Shown here: piece after piece, positions 45,966 through 56,091 of the stretch
Layout: each line of letters opens with the position of its first letter
Position numbering within the stretch: position 1 is the first letter of the stretch
Assembly: GCA_031399065.1 (NCBI GenBank)
Contig: JANNOM010000005.1
Span: 1 to 64,000 of the forward strand
Length of the DNA: 64,000 nucleotides
Direction of reading: 5' to 3'
Source: JADCRZ01 sp031399065
GTDB taxonomy: Bacteria; Bacteroidota; Bacteroidia; Chitinophagales; Chitinophagaceae
Notes under the pieces: generated by a model
What the model was told of the DNA's origin: nothing
Databases searched by the model: none
Seen by the model: only the letters and a program-made list of their open reading frames with translations
Program-made: the position numbers and the translations under genes

Positions 45966-46373
45966 AGCATTTTATTTAAATAATTTTTTTAGTGTTGCAA
46001 TGTAAACAGAAATTTCGGGATTGTGTAGAACGGTCTGCATTACCAAAGTCAGATATTTGTTGCTAAACCTGCCGGAACCGCGCGTCGTTCAAATTACGAA
46101 CAATGTAAAATAAAATATCTGCCTGAAGTAATGTTTGGGATAGATGTAATGTTCGTTATTTTCGGGTCTATTCCCCGTTTCTGGAATGCAATGATGGAGG
46201 CTTTACAATCAGCTGCTGTTAGGTCTTGCGATCTGTATTTTTTTGTTGTATACAGACTTTAATATGCTACAATAAAATCAGTAATTTTATTCACGTTTCA
46301 TTGTTTTACGTTGCTCTTAAAAAAAAGGTAATGTTCGTTAGATTAGTCATATTTATCCAATTAGTTTTACTGT

Positions 46374-46463
46374 GAAATTGCCATTAACTGGAATTCACCG
46401 GCAGTGTATTTGCTGAATGCTATCGAAGCATTGCAAAAAGAGGCCGGGTATTTTAAAGAATAA
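46374..46463 (+). pseudogene. C-terminal remnant of a GH9-like glycosidase
   Basis: Thirty codons read EIAINWNSPAVYLLNAIEAL and end KEAGYFKE with a stop at 46461. The segment E(V/I)AINWNxPxVxL is the characteristic end of GH9 catalytic domains, where the Glu is the general acid. Nothing of the upstream 450 residues remains. The rest of 45,966-46,500 (about 535 bp) shows no other gene. Confidence 0.5.
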
Positions 46464-46501
46464 TAATAGAAGAAGTAATATATACGATAATAAATCTCTT
46501 T

Positions 46502-49273
46502 ATGAATAAAATCAGGCTCGTCATACTATCCTTTTATTGTTTGTTGGTATTACCGTTGCAGGCACAACAAACTATTATTAAATATTTATCCGGTACTGAT
46601 AAAGATAATACGGTGCAATGGGACTTTATGGTTACAAAAGGAATGAATAGTGGTAAATGGACAACCATCGGCGTTCCGTCCTGTTGGGAGCAACAGGGCT
46701 TTGGTACGTTTAACTATGGAGAAGATAAACTTAACCCCGACGAAACCGGAATGTATAAGTATGCGTTTAAAACTGAACCATCATGGAACAATAAAAAGAT
46801 ATTTATCGTATTTAATGGTTCCATGACGGATACGGAGGTGAAGATCGATGGTAATGCTGCGGGGCCAATCCACCAGGGAGCATTCTATCAATTCCGTTAT
46901 GATATTACGGATGTTTTAAAACCCGGTAGCGAGCATTTATTAGAAGTAACGGTTAAAAAAAAATCAGCCAATAATTCAGTTAACCGCGCCGAAAGGCAAT
47001 CGGACTTCTGGATATTCGGCGGCATATTTCGTCCCGTTTTTTTAGAAATAGTTCCGCAAACTTTTATTGAAAGGGTAGCGGTGGATGCAAAAGCAAATGG
47101 TGTATTTAGTATGCAGGTTTTTACAAAAAACGGCGGTAAAAATCAAACTGTAGAAATCCAGGTTCAGGAATTAAATGGTAAAAATGTTGGCCTGCCATTT
47201 AATGTAAGTGCCGCCGATAGTGCTTTTCTTAAAAAAAATTTTACAGGTATAAAAAAATGGAATGTTGAAGAACCTAATTTATACAATGCGCTTGTTTCTA
47301 TTAAAGAAGGCACAAAAATAATTCATTTTGTTAAGCAACGGTTTGGCTTTAGAACAGTAGATTTCCGTGAGCAGGATGGGTTTTACGTGAATGATGTAAA
47401 AATTATAATGAAAGGCGTAAACCGTCACAGTCATTGGCCCGAGAGTGGAAGAACATTAAGCCGTGCTATTCATTTAATGGATATTGAAGCTATAAAAGAC
47501 ATGAACATGAATTCGGTTAGGATGAGCCATTATCCACCTGATATAGAATTCTTGGATCTATGTGATAGCCTTGGTTTGTTTGTGCTGGATGAATTAACGG
47601 GCTGGCAAAAAGCTTATGATACCGTCGTTGGTAGAAAGCTGGTCAAAGAATTGGTTACACGTGATGTGAACCATCCTTCCATTATTATTTGGGATAATGG
47701 GAATGAAGGTGGATGGAACCCTGCATTAGATGGTGATTACCACTGGTACGATCCGCAAAAACGTTTTGTGATGCATCCCTGGGAAAGATTTAATGGTACA
47801 GAAACAAAGCATTACCAGGACTTTAATTATGTAACCAATGCGGTATTGTATGGCACCGAAGTATATTATCCAACAGAATTTATGCATGGCTTATTTGACG
47901 GTGGCCATGGCGCAGGGCTGGATGATTTTTGGAATGAAATGATGAAGCACAAGGGTTTTGCAGGAGGTTTTCTATGGAGCCTGCATGATGAAGGTGTGGT
48001 ACGTACCGACAAAGGAAATATTATTGATGTGGCGGGCAATGCAGCACCGGACGGCATAGTTGGACCGCACCGGGAAAAGGAGGCAAGTTATTATACCATC
48101 AAAGAAATATGGTCGCCCGTTTACGTCGGTACAAAAACGATTCCTCAACAATTTAATGGAAAAATTGAGATAGAGAACAGGTATCTCTACACAAATCTGA
48201 ATAAATGCAGGTTTGAATGGAGGATAGTTGCATTGCCCAAAGCATCAGCAATAACCGGCAAAGAAAAAGTTTTACAAAAGGGAGTTGCAGTATCCCCATC
48301 ACTTAAACCCGGCGAAAAAGGATGGCTGACAATTAAATATCCACCCACCAGCATTGCAGATGCACTTTATCTTACTGCTTATGACCCGGCTGGTAAAGTT
48401 ATTTTTACCTGGAGCTGGGCATTAACACAGCCGGCAAAAATAACAAGACAAGCAATCGATATCACTTCATCATCATCAGTTATTGCGAATAAAAAAGCAG
48501 GCAGTGTAGAAATTAACTGCGATGGCATTGTGTATAGTTTTGATACTGCTACCGGCTTTCTTCAAAAAGTTTTTAATGGGGAAAATGACATTTCGGTTAA
48601 GGGTGGTCCGGCATTGGCCGGAGTTAAGTTGATACTGTCTGCAATAAAGCATTATAAAGAAGGCGATACCTATATTGTTCAACCTTTTTATGGAGAAACA
48701 AAATATCATGTGAAATGGATCTTTCAGCCAGGTAAGCTGCCAAAACTTGAATATAGTTATTCCCAAAGAGGCAATGTAGATTTTATGGGTATCACCTTTG
48801 ATTTTCCGGAAGAAAAAATAAACGGTATGCAGTGGATGGGCCGTGGCCCTTACCGAGTTTGGAAAAACAGGTTGAAAGGCCAGCAGTTTGGTGTATGGCA
48901 GAAGGCATACAACAATACCGTTACCGGCGAAAGCTGGGACTACCCTGAGTTTAAAGGATGGCATGCTGAAATGTTTTGGGTAACGTTGCAAAATAAGGAA
49001 GCTGATTTTACAGTGTATATAGAACAGCCCAATATATTTTTAGAAATGCTGAAACCGGATAAACCCAGGGGACAAAAAAATGAAAACACCAGTCCACCTT
49101 TTCCTGAAGGTAATATTGGTTTTATGAATGCTATTTCAGCAATTGGTACCAAGTTTCAGGCCGCAGCATTATTAGGGCCGCAAAGTCAACAAAGTATGTT
49201 TATGAATTATACGCCCATTAATGGTTCATTGTATTTTGATTTCAGGCCGAAGAACCAAGTAAGCTCTGAATAA
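46502..49273 (+). CDS. Exported GH2-family glycoside hydrolase (beta-galactosidase-like)
   Basis: 923 aa with a signal peptide (about 1-21, PLQAQQ). An N-terminal sugar-binding jelly roll (about 35-195) includes VPSCWEQQGFGTFNYGED and the metal-site-like GIFRPVFLEI. An Ig-like domain follows, then a TIM barrel from about 295: MKGVNRHSHWPESGRTLS, MNMNSVRMSHYPPD, and IIIWDNGNEGGWNP with the acid/base Glu in NGNEGG. GFLWSLHDEGVVRTD may place the nucleophile. A C-terminal beta domain (about 640-910) carries MQWMGRGPYRVWKNRL, the typical beta-galactosidase small-chain motif. Likely removes beta-linked galactose or glucuronic acid in the periplasm. Confidence 0.88.
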   Translation: MNKIRLVILSFYCLLVLPLQAQQTIIKYLSGTDKDNTVQWDFMVTKGMNSGKWTTIGVPSCWEQQGFGTFNYGEDKLNPDETGMYKYAFKTEPSWNNKKIFIVFNGSMTDTEVKIDGNAAGPIHQGAFYQFRYDITDVLKPGSEHLLEVTVKKKSANNSVNRAERQSDFWIFGGIFRPVFLEIVPQTFIERVAVDAKANGVFSMQVFTKNGGKNQTVEIQVQELNGKNVGLPFNVSAADSAFLKKNFTGIKKWNVEEPNLYNALVSIKEGTKIIHFVKQRFGFRTVDFREQDGFYVNDVKIIMKGVNRHSHWPESGRTLSRAIHLMDIEAIKDMNMNSVRMSHYPPDIEFLDLCDSLGLFVLDELTGWQKAYDTVVGRKLVKELVTRDVNHPSIIIWDNGNEGGWNPALDGDYHWYDPQKRFVMHPWERFNGTETKHYQDFNYVTNAVLYGTEVYYPTEFMHGLFDGGHGAGLDDFWNEMMKHKGFAGGFLWSLHDEGVVRTDKGNIIDVAGNAAPDGIVGPHREKEASYYTIKEIWSPVYVGTKTIPQQFNGKIEIENRYLYTNLNKCRFEWRIVALPKASAITGKEKVLQKGVAVSPSLKPGEKGWLTIKYPPTSIADALYLTAYDPAGKVIFTWSWALTQPAKITRQAIDITSSSSVIANKKAGSVEINCDGIVYSFDTATGFLQKVFNGENDISVKGGPALAGVKLILSAIKHYKEGDTYIVQPFYGETKYHVKWIFQPGKLPKLEYSYSQRGNVDFMGITFDFPEEKINGMQWMGRGPYRVWKNRLKGQQFGVWQKAYNNTVTGESWDYPEFKGWHAEMFWVTLQNKEADFTVYIEQPNIFLEMLKPDKPRGQKNENTSPPFPEGNIGFMNAISAIGTKFQAAALLGPQSQQSMFMNYTPINGSLYFDFRPKNQVSSE

Positions 49274-49693
49274 TTTATTTACCTCCTTATTTTTAAACCA
49301 AATACAAGAGGTATTTTCTAACAGTAAAATAGATGATTCGATATTTGAAAGTTGGCGTTGTTTTGATTGTAATAATAATTATTTCAGTGTAAGTATTGAA
49401 CGGATTATTCCTTTCAATGATCTTAAAAAAAAAATCAAGTATTCATTTCTATTTAAATCTAATTGCCTGACCCGAAAAGCCGAACCGGTTTTAAGGGGGG
49501 AGGTCAATATCCATTGTAGAAATGTACCAAATACATTTGCAAACAGATAATAGGTCAGCTTTTATATTAATATTTTAATCCTTTTTCATCCCTCACTAAC
49601 CAGTCAAGAGATTTAATATTTGAATACAGAGATAAAGTCCTATAATTACAAAGGTGTAAAAATCATTATCAGTTAAATCTTAAAACAAATAAT
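49274..49693. other. Gap upstream of the small OMP gene
   Basis: About 420 bp, AT-rich, with no coherent reading frame. A possible promoter is present near 49,615-49,655, but the -7 box deviates from consensus, so I do not call it. Confidence 0.4.
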
Positions 49694-50320
49694 ATGAAAA
49701 TAGTGATATTCTCTTCACTAATATTATCATCATTATGTTCGCTCGCACAGGAAAAAACTCCCCAAAAAATGGTACAGGTGCTGGGCGGGTACAGTAAAAC
49801 GGGTAGTGGGGATATGCCGGGTTTTGTATATGGCGCGGAATACGCTGAAAATTTTAAAAGGAAATTATCCTGGTCCGTTGGGTTTTCCGGGTTTATCTAT
49901 AGTAAAGAGACTGCATTACTCTCTACTGATAATCCCTATTATCAACCCGACGGTGGCCTAAGGCATACCACAGCCGGGGTTCAGGTTACAGGACATTTGG
50001 GATTACGCATTGTTAGGACCCCAGTTCATGAGCTGGTATTCCGGCTGGGGCCGTTGGTTAAGTATCAATCCGCTTCAACTGATGGATACAGTATTACTAA
50101 TCCCATTGCTTTCGGTTATGTTACCGGTTATGCGGGACCAATAATAAGCTTGATCAATTATTATCCTCAAAATACTATTGCTGCAGGCGGCTCCGTTCAA
50201 ATTCTATACAGGTACACAATCAGGAATAAAATCAGTATCGGTATTCTTGCAGGGGGCCAGACAGACACGGAAGGTGATACGATGAGCCAATTGGCCTTAA
50301 CCGTGGGCAGGAAGTTTTAA
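49694..50320 (+). CDS. Small outer-membrane beta-barrel protein
   Basis: 208 aa with a signal peptide (about 1-18, SLCSLAQ). Alternating strands rich in Tyr/Gly/Ser (VQVLGGYSKTGSG, WSVGFSGFIYSK, RHTTAGVQVTGHLGLRI, HELVFRLGPLVKYQ) and a terminal Phe (VGRKF) fit an eight-stranded OmpW/OmpA-type barrel. Function unknown. It is followed 30 bp later by a strong terminator, so it is probably monocistronic. Confidence 0.75.
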   Translation: MKIVIFSSLILSSLCSLAQEKTPQKMVQVLGGYSKTGSGDMPGFVYGAEYAENFKRKLSWSVGFSGFIYSKETALLSTDNPYYQPDGGLRHTTAGVQVTGHLGLRIVRTPVHELVFRLGPLVKYQSASTDGYSITNPIAFGYVTGYAGPIISLINYYPQNTIAAGGSVQILYRYTIRNKISIGILAGGQTDTEGDTMSQLALTVGRKF

Positions 50321-50349
50321 CCAGGTGTAAATTGAACTCTTAATAATAG

Positions 50350-50390
50350 TAAAGCCGCTTCAAATAAATGAGGCGGCTTTAATTTTTTAA
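50350..50390 (+). terminator. Terminator of the small OMP gene
   Basis: AAAGCCGC at 50351 pairs with GCGGCTTT at 50373-50380 and is followed by AATTTTTTAA. Stem about nine to twelve base pairs including flanking A/T pairs. Confidence 0.8.
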
Positions 50391-50677
50391 TACTCGGGTT
50401 TTAACAACTTGGTTTTTCGTGTAAACCGGATATTGGATCGTTTAAATGGATGATGGGATCTGTATTGGTTTTTCGGATATTTAGATGTTGAACATCTTTG
50501 GATTTTTAAATCTCATCAATCAAATAACAATACAAATATAGCGACTGCCGACAAAGGGTGCAAGAGGAGAACTGCCCTATATTCATAGTTCGGAAAACCG
50601 GCCATGTTTCGTATTTCTACTAAAGATATTCAGACCGGCATTTAAAAGGTATTACTTCGTAGATTTGAGGGCATAAA

Positions 50678-50704
50678 AAAAGGTACACTTTACGCATACC
50701 TTTT
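50678..50704 (-). terminator. Terminator of the cold-shock gene
   Basis: AAAAGGTA (50678-50685) and TACCTTTT (50697-50704) form the stem. Read on the minus strand it is followed by a U-run, 22 bp after the cold-shock stop. Confidence 0.7.
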
Positions 50705-50726
50705 CAATGATTAAAATATATAAAAT

Positions 50727-50918
50727 TTAGATAACTGTTACGTTAACTGCATTTAAACCTTTTTTACCATTTTCAACCTCATAGGAAACATTGTCCTTAT
50801 CACGTAATTCACCATTAATGCCTGATACGTGAACGAAAATGTCCTGACCTCCGTTTGAGGGTGTAATAAAACCAAATCCTTTGGTTTCATTGAAAAACTT
50901 AACTGTTCCTTGTTCCAT
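50727..50918 (-). CDS. csp: Cold-shock domain protein
   Basis: 63 aa; a single CspA-type OB fold with RNP1 (KGFGFITP) and RNP2 (DIFVHVSGI), starting MEQGTVKFFNETKGFG. Binds single-stranded RNA/DNA and acts as an RNA chaperone. The 5' leader contains an A/T-rich stretch but I do not claim a thermosensor. Monocistronic with its own terminator. Confidence 0.95.
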   Translation of the reverse strand: MEQGTVKFFNETKGFGFITPSNGGQDIFVHVSGINGELRDKDNVSYEVENGKKGLNAVNVTVI

Positions 50919-51004
50919 TTAATTTATTTAATTAATGTAAAGATAGGCTTTACTATCTAAACCAACTAATAATAGATGCTATCTGAACGGGATCAGGTCT
51001 TTTT

Positions 51005-51745
51005 TTAGCGGATCCATTTACTTGTTTGTTGCTCCGCCCACCGCATATGATAGGCCTTTATTGCTGTAAACCCGAGCTTCCTGATCAAACGATAATTAAC
51101 GATGGCCCCTACGGGAGCTCCTATCACGGGTATCAGTTGTGCCAGCTTGGCCAGGTCAATATAGTCCCTGTATTCCTGCTGAAAATTCCGCCAGTCGAAC
51201 TGGTTGATATCTGCCGGTAGCCCCCTTGATTTTTCATTCCAGTTTTGCATATTAACAAACACGTTCCTGCGGTGTTTCGCACTGGAAAAAGCAAGTTGAA
51301 AAATATGTAGGATATACAGGCGTTCTTTGTAATCGTCAGTGGCATATCCATAGATGGAAGCGATCTCGAACAGCAGTTTCAGTTTAACAGCCAGCAAGAG
51401 TGGAAAATCTGCCAGCCCTAATAATATACCGCCTGCCCCGGTCACGGCACCTTCCACGGCGGCTGTATTACGGTACCATGCAATCTTTTCTTCGGCAGCC
51501 TTATCTGTTTCCTCCATGTTAGCCCGTTCCTTTTTATCTCTTGTTGTCCATTCGGCGCCAAACAATACACCCCGTATCATTTGCTTGATTGTTTCGGTAA
51601 TACCTTTATGCACTTTTTCAGGGATCCAGCTGTTGATTTTATCCTGTACGGCCTTGGAAATTTTATTGAAATATCCTGGTTTACGAAGCATTTTTTGCTG
51701 CCAGGCGGTTAGGTCGCTCATTATCTGCTGTTCGTAGTAATTCAT
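51005..51745 (-). CDS. EcsC-family protein
   Basis: 246 aa. The EcsC core shows the glycine-rich amphipathic hairpin TGAGGILLGLADFPLLLAVK (about 103-122), EIASIYGYATDDYKERLYIL and the end segment LIPVIGAPVGAIVNYRLIRKLG. The family is named from the Bacillus ABC-transporter operon ecsABC, but the biochemical role is unknown. The protein lacks a signal peptide; two hydrophobic stretches may associate with the membrane. It stands between the cold-shock gene and the two-component operon. Confidence 0.85.
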   Translation of the reverse strand: MNYYEQQIMSDLTAWQQKMLRKPGYFNKISKAVQDKINSWIPEKVHKGITETIKQMIRGVLFGAEWTTRDKKERANMEETDKAAEEKIAWYRNTAAVEGAVTGAGGILLGLADFPLLLAVKLKLLFEIASIYGYATDDYKERLYILHIFQLAFSSAKHRRNVFVNMQNWNEKSRGLPADINQFDWRNFQQEYRDYIDLAKLAQLIPVIGAPVGAIVNYRLIRKLGFTAIKAYHMRWAEQQTSKWIR

Positions 51746-51812
51746 ATCCTTAAAGATAGAACAGATGGTGCAATGATCGCTGAAATAGATGGAGCAGTTT
51801 GTAAGCGTTTAC

Positions 51813-52538
51813 TTACATCCTCACACTTCTACCCAAAATGTCATTGATCTTTTCCCTGAATGTATCGCCTACCGGTATTTCGGTAGTGCCTAAGAAGATA
51901 CTGTTTTTCCTGATGGCTGTTATCGATTTTTCGGCGACGATATAAGATTTATGTACCCGGTGAAACCTGCCTTGAGGCAATAGGTTCTCCGCCATTTTCA
52001 GGCTCATGCGCGTCAGGACAGGCTTTTTACCATTATTCCAGTAAATTTTTATGTAGTCCTTTAATGCTTCCATCATCATCACTTCGTCGTAGATCATCTT
52101 TATATATCCGTACTCTACATTTATATAGATAAATTCATTCTTATCATTACTTGTTTCCTTTTTAGCTGCGGCCTGTTTTAGATTGTACAGCGTAAGTGCT
52201 TTATTGGAAGCCAGTAGGAACCGATCGAACGATACCGGCTTAACAAGATAATCCACTACATCCGTTTCGTAGCTTTGCACGGCGAAGTTTTCGTAGGCGG
52301 TAATGAATATCACCATTGGTTTATGTGGAAGTGTCTGAATCAATTCCAGTCCGTTAAGGGAAGGCATCCGGATATCAGAAAAAATAAGATCGATTTCCTG
52401 TTCCTGCAGTAACTGGACGGCCTGCAGAGGGTTAGAGCAGGCAGCCACCAGGTGAAGATGGGGTATTTTCCTGATATTGTCTTCCAGCAGTTCCAGTGCC
52501 AGCAGTTCATCATCTATAGCAATACATCGTAGTTTCAT
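51813..52538 (-). CDS. LytTR-family response regulator
   Basis: 241 aa. Receiver domain (about 3-118) with acidic pair DDE, phospho-acceptor Asp in IFSDIRM (about 55), Thr/Ser in ITAYE and Lys in YLVKPVSFDRF. LytTR DNA-binding domain (about 140-238) with FHRVHKSYIVAEKSITAI and EIPVGDTFREKI. The start codon overlaps the histidine kinase stop (52535-52538), so the two are translated together as a LytS/LytR-type system. Targets are not identifiable. Confidence 0.93.
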   Translation of the reverse strand: MKLRCIAIDDELLALELLEDNIRKIPHLHLVAACSNPLQAVQLLQEQEIDLIFSDIRMPSLNGLELIQTLPHKPMVIFITAYENFAVQSYETDVVDYLVKPVSFDRFLLASNKALTLYNLKQAAAKKETSNDKNEFIYINVEYGYIKMIYDEVMMMEALKDYIKIYWNNGKKPVLTRMSLKMAENLLPQGRFHRVHKSYIVAEKSITAIRKNSIFLGTTEIPVGDTFREKINDILGRSVRM

Positions 52539-53590
52539 CCCTTTAAATTTATTTCTAAATTAACCATAAAAAGCATCCCTTTCTCGTCTGCATGAATATC
52601 CAGTTGATGACGGCCGGAATACAATAATGCAAGGCGTCGTTTTACATTAACAAGACCTATCCCGGATGCCTTATCCTTTTGATAGCTCCCGTTTTTTTCA
52701 TATTTATTAACGACATTAAAAAAAACGCGGCTTTCTTTAAAACTGAGGTCCACTTTTATAAATCCATCATTTACCAGGCTGGTTCCATGCTTAAAGGCAT
52801 TTTCGATAAAAGGTATCAGCAACATGGGAGCGATCTGCAAAGCCTCTTTGGGGGCTTCCATAAAGGTATTGATACGAATATAATTCCTGTACCGGAGCTT
52901 CTGCAGATCGATGTAGTTTTCCAGGTAGAATATCTCTTTATCGAGCGGAACTTTGTCTTCGTTCGTATCATAGAGCATGTAACGCAGTAAAGAGGATAAC
53001 TGTATTAAGGCAGGTTCCAGCGCATCCGACTTTTTACGGGCAAGGGAAACCATATTGTTCAATACATTAAAAACAAAATGTGGACTCACCTGCGATTTTA
53101 AAAAAAGGAGTTCCGATTTAAGTCCTTCTTTTTCTTTCTCGACAACCCATCTTTCTTTTTTTATATTGTCCGTTACATATCTATAGGTAGTACTAATTGC
53201 CAGATTAAATATATATGGCAATAAAAGCAAAGGAAGAGGAATCGTTAAATAGGAACCCTGGTCAGGAAAATCGGTATTACGGGTGAGATAATGAAACAAT
53301 GCCTGTGCCAGTAAAATATAAATAAGCAGTATAGCCGACTGCATTGCAATATACTTTATAGTCTTTTTTTTATAAAGAAATTCAGGCACCAGAAAGGCCG
53401 CGTTCAGATAGAAATTAAATATGAGGAAGACATTACTGAAAATATTGAGGTACTGAAAATAAGTACTGAAGTTCCGGATAAGTTCTTGGTCGATCGAGGG
53501 AGGCTGCATGTATAAAAGAAATGCAAGCCAGCTCACCCAGCCAATAATATGTATAAGTACAACTTTATAGGAAGAAAACAGATACTTCAT
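52535..53590 (-). CDS. LytS-like sensor histidine kinase
   Basis: 351 aa. Four predicted membrane helices (about 7-28, 43-65, 76-97 and 115-135) without a recognisable periplasmic sensor, a linker helix, then the His_kinase domain: SQVSPHFVFNVLNNMVSLAR with the phospho-His (about 192), LIPFIENAFKHG (N box) and ASGIGLVNVKRRL (G box). First gene of the two-gene operon with the LytTR regulator. The ligand is unknown. Confidence 0.93.
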   Translation of the reverse strand: MKYLFSSYKVVLIHIIGWVSWLAFLLYMQPPSIDQELIRNFSTYFQYLNIFSNVFLIFNFYLNAAFLVPEFLYKKKTIKYIAMQSAILLIYILLAQALFHYLTRNTDFPDQGSYLTIPLPLLLLPYIFNLAISTTYRYVTDNIKKERWVVEKEKEGLKSELLFLKSQVSPHFVFNVLNNMVSLARKKSDALEPALIQLSSLLRYMLYDTNEDKVPLDKEIFYLENYIDLQKLRYRNYIRINTFMEAPKEALQIAPMLLIPFIENAFKHGTSLVNDGFIKVDLSFKESRVFFNVVNKYEKNGSYQKDKASGIGLVNVKRRLALLYSGRHQLDIHADEKGMLFMVNLEINLKG

Positions 53591-53629
53591 GATAGTCGGT
53601 AAAGTTTAGTAAATATAAAGGGAGATATA

Positions 53630-55804
53630 CTATCGCTTTAGTATTTTCCTGACAATTTTATTATTCGTAAATAATGCATACACCATGTATATTCCGGAAG
53701 CATTACGGCTTAAATCAAAAGAATAATAGGTGGCTGGTACTATAATCTTCTGCTCCGCTATTTTCTGACCCAGCATATTAAAGATCATTATTGATTTTAA
53801 GCCGGCTGGATTGGGATAAAACTGCACAGATATCAGTCCTGTAGTGGGATTGGGTGTAACCATAAAACCCTGTTCTTTCAGATAGGGATTTATGGTGATT
53901 GTAGTCAGATTGATATCATCCAGGTATATATTATTTTCGTTATTACCGGTGTTACGGAAAGCAAGCAGGAAATCACCTGTATTTATATAAGAAGTAAGAT
54001 CGACAGAATCTTTTCGCCACTCAGCGGCGGCGGGCACAAAGTAGCTGGTAGTAGCGGCAGGGCGTGTAACGAGGGTGCTTCCCCATTTTTTATACAAACT
54101 TTTATAAGTATAACCACAATCCCTGCTTAATAACACCTCCAGTGTGTCCCAGGTATTGTTACGGCTGGAAGTGGGTGTGTATGAGGCAGCAGCTACCTGG
54201 AAACGGAGATAGGCTGAGTCTGCATTAGCCAGTCGAATCAAAGGCATCCGGAGATCGTCTTTCGCACTTGCCGTAGTGTTATTATAATTATCGATCATCA
54301 CCGAGGCGTTACCAGTTTTGCCGACTCCTGTTACCCGCTGCCAGGTGTTTTTGTCGTCAGGATTTACGCCATCCCAGCCACGGGGAGGAAATGACGTGTT
54401 TTCGAAGCCTTCGGAAATGGTGTTTACCGGCGGATAATACTGGAAAGAAATATGGAGGGTATCATCTTCCGGCTCTTCATCCGGTTGATTATTCGGATTA
54501 CTGGTATAGATAATCAATGAATGCTGCCCTGCTGATACATTCTCAAATGAATCCAGCTTTACCTGTATAGCTGAAAGATAAGACAGGTTACCCGACCACT
54601 GGTAGGATACAACTCTGCCATCGTCGAGCATACTGCTTATCTGAAGCGTTGTTAACGGTAGATTACCATTATTTTTAATAGTCACCACCGGCGAGAAGCC
54701 ATTTGTGCATATTCTCTTTTCCGGCTTATCGACAGATGCAATAACCGAATTATATTCTGTGATTCTCACAGGTTCGCAACCGGTGGAATTCAGGAGGGCG
54801 GGTCGGTAGGCCATCAGGGCTGCTTCCATACGCGTAACCTGGTTATAGGTGAACATCAGCAGGCAATTGTCATAGCTATAATCCATATAATTCTGATACA
54901 TAATACCGTTACCGGTATTGGAGCAATTATCCGTTCTTATCCCGGAGTAGCATCCGGAGCTGGAATTGGCCTGGTTGGGGGTGTCGTCTACGTAGTCAGT
55001 TCCCGAACAGCTTCCGTTATCATCTCCCCAAATATGGTATAAATTAAAAAAATGTCCTGTCTCGTGCGTGAGTGTTTTTCCCGTATTGTAGTTGGCGGAA
55101 GACCCGCCCGGCAGACTGCGGGAGTCTATTACTATACCCTGTTCTTCCGGCGTGCCATCGTCAGGGAAAGTGGCGTATCCCAATATGCTATTGGACAAAG
55201 TACATATCCAGATATTCAGGTAGCTATCGGTGTTCCAGCTGTCAAGTCCACCCCTGTTACTATATTTCACTGCATCGTCCGTATAACTGAACGAAGTTCT
55301 TGACGCAGTTTTTCTCTCAATACCGCTGGTGGTATTACCTTCCGGGTTTCGCTGTGCCAGGCAGAACTGAATACCCGATTTACCGAAAAGAGATTTAAAA
55401 TGGGCAGGTATTTTAACCGAATCTCCGTTCTTACCGGCAAAACTCTTATTGAGTGTATCGAGTTGTGCCCTTATCTGTGCGTCGGTAACCAGATTGGGAT
55501 CAGTTAATACTATATGAAATACGACGGGAATGATGTAAACAGGTTCCCGGTTACCTGGAATCAAGTTTCCCGCTTTGCGATCCCGCAAATTATAATAACC
55601 TTCACTAACGGCTTTATTAAACTCCCTTAGTTGCGACTGGAAACGCGTTCTTACATCTGCATTCCCGGAAAGCTTATTTTCCAGTCTGTCAATAGTCGCG
55701 CACTGTTCCGGGATGCTCCGGCTCTTTTTTTCCTGCGCTATACAAATATGTATTTCACCTAAAAGACTAATTAAGACAACTGCTGCCACGCTGTATTTAT
55801 ACAT
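53630..55804 (-). CDS. Secreted M43-family zinc metalloprotease with T9SS sorting domain
   Basis: 724 aa. Signal peptide (about 1-23). The pappalysin/cytophagalysin-type catalytic domain spans about 90-345, with the zinc site THETGHFFNLYHIWGDD (HExxHxxxLxH, about 249-265) and the downstream NYMDYSYDNCLLMFT containing the Met-turn. A CARDB-like and a jelly-roll domain (about 355-640) follow. The last about 80 residues form a type A Por-secretion domain (VTPNPTTGLISVQFY, MLGQKIAEQ, ASGIYMVYAL, KIVRKILKR). The enzyme is likely exported by T9SS and digests extracellular protein. Confidence 0.93.
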   Translation of the reverse strand: MYKYSVAAVVLISLLGEIHICIAQEKKSRSIPEQCATIDRLENKLSGNADVRTRFQSQLREFNKAVSEGYYNLRDRKAGNLIPGNREPVYIIPVVFHIVLTDPNLVTDAQIRAQLDTLNKSFAGKNGDSVKIPAHFKSLFGKSGIQFCLAQRNPEGNTTSGIERKTASRTSFSYTDDAVKYSNRGGLDSWNTDSYLNIWICTLSNSILGYATFPDDGTPEEQGIVIDSRSLPGGSSANYNTGKTLTHETGHFFNLYHIWGDDNGSCSGTDYVDDTPNQANSSSGCYSGIRTDNCSNTGNGIMYQNYMDYSYDNCLLMFTYNQVTRMEAALMAYRPALLNSTGCEPVRITEYNSVIASVDKPEKRICTNGFSPVVTIKNNGNLPLTTLQISSMLDDGRVVSYQWSGNLSYLSAIQVKLDSFENVSAGQHSLIIYTSNPNNQPDEEPEDDTLHISFQYYPPVNTISEGFENTSFPPRGWDGVNPDDKNTWQRVTGVGKTGNASVMIDNYNNTTASAKDDLRMPLIRLANADSAYLRFQVAAASYTPTSSRNNTWDTLEVLLSRDCGYTYKSLYKKWGSTLVTRPAATTSYFVPAAAEWRKDSVDLTSYINTGDFLLAFRNTGNNENNIYLDDINLTTITINPYLKEQGFMVTPNPTTGLISVQFYPNPAGLKSIMIFNMLGQKIAEQKIIVPATYYSFDLSRNASGIYMVYALFTNNKIVRKILKR

Positions 55805-56091
55805 AACAGATGTTTAGGTTAATCAAATCAATGCAATAATTCAATAAACACAAAAAGCAAGAGAGATATGACCCTGTTTTGCAGATGAACAGGGTTGTTT
55901 TACCAATTATTTCAGGAACCAACCTTTACCATCATTGCATGTAAGATTATATGATAACTGTAAAATTTCGTCTCGGAATCAGGCCGTTTAATCGCGTGAA
56001 AGGAAGGGATGAAGGCATTGCAGTAAAAGGATATGATCATAAAAATTAATTTCAGCCCTGCATCTTTTTTACCAGGAAATTCAACACACGC

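Noticed and set aside
51005..53590. EcsC plus two-component genes as one operon
   Set aside because: They are co-oriented but separated by 67 bp, and EcsC-family genes have no known link with LytTR systems; not enough to claim a unit.
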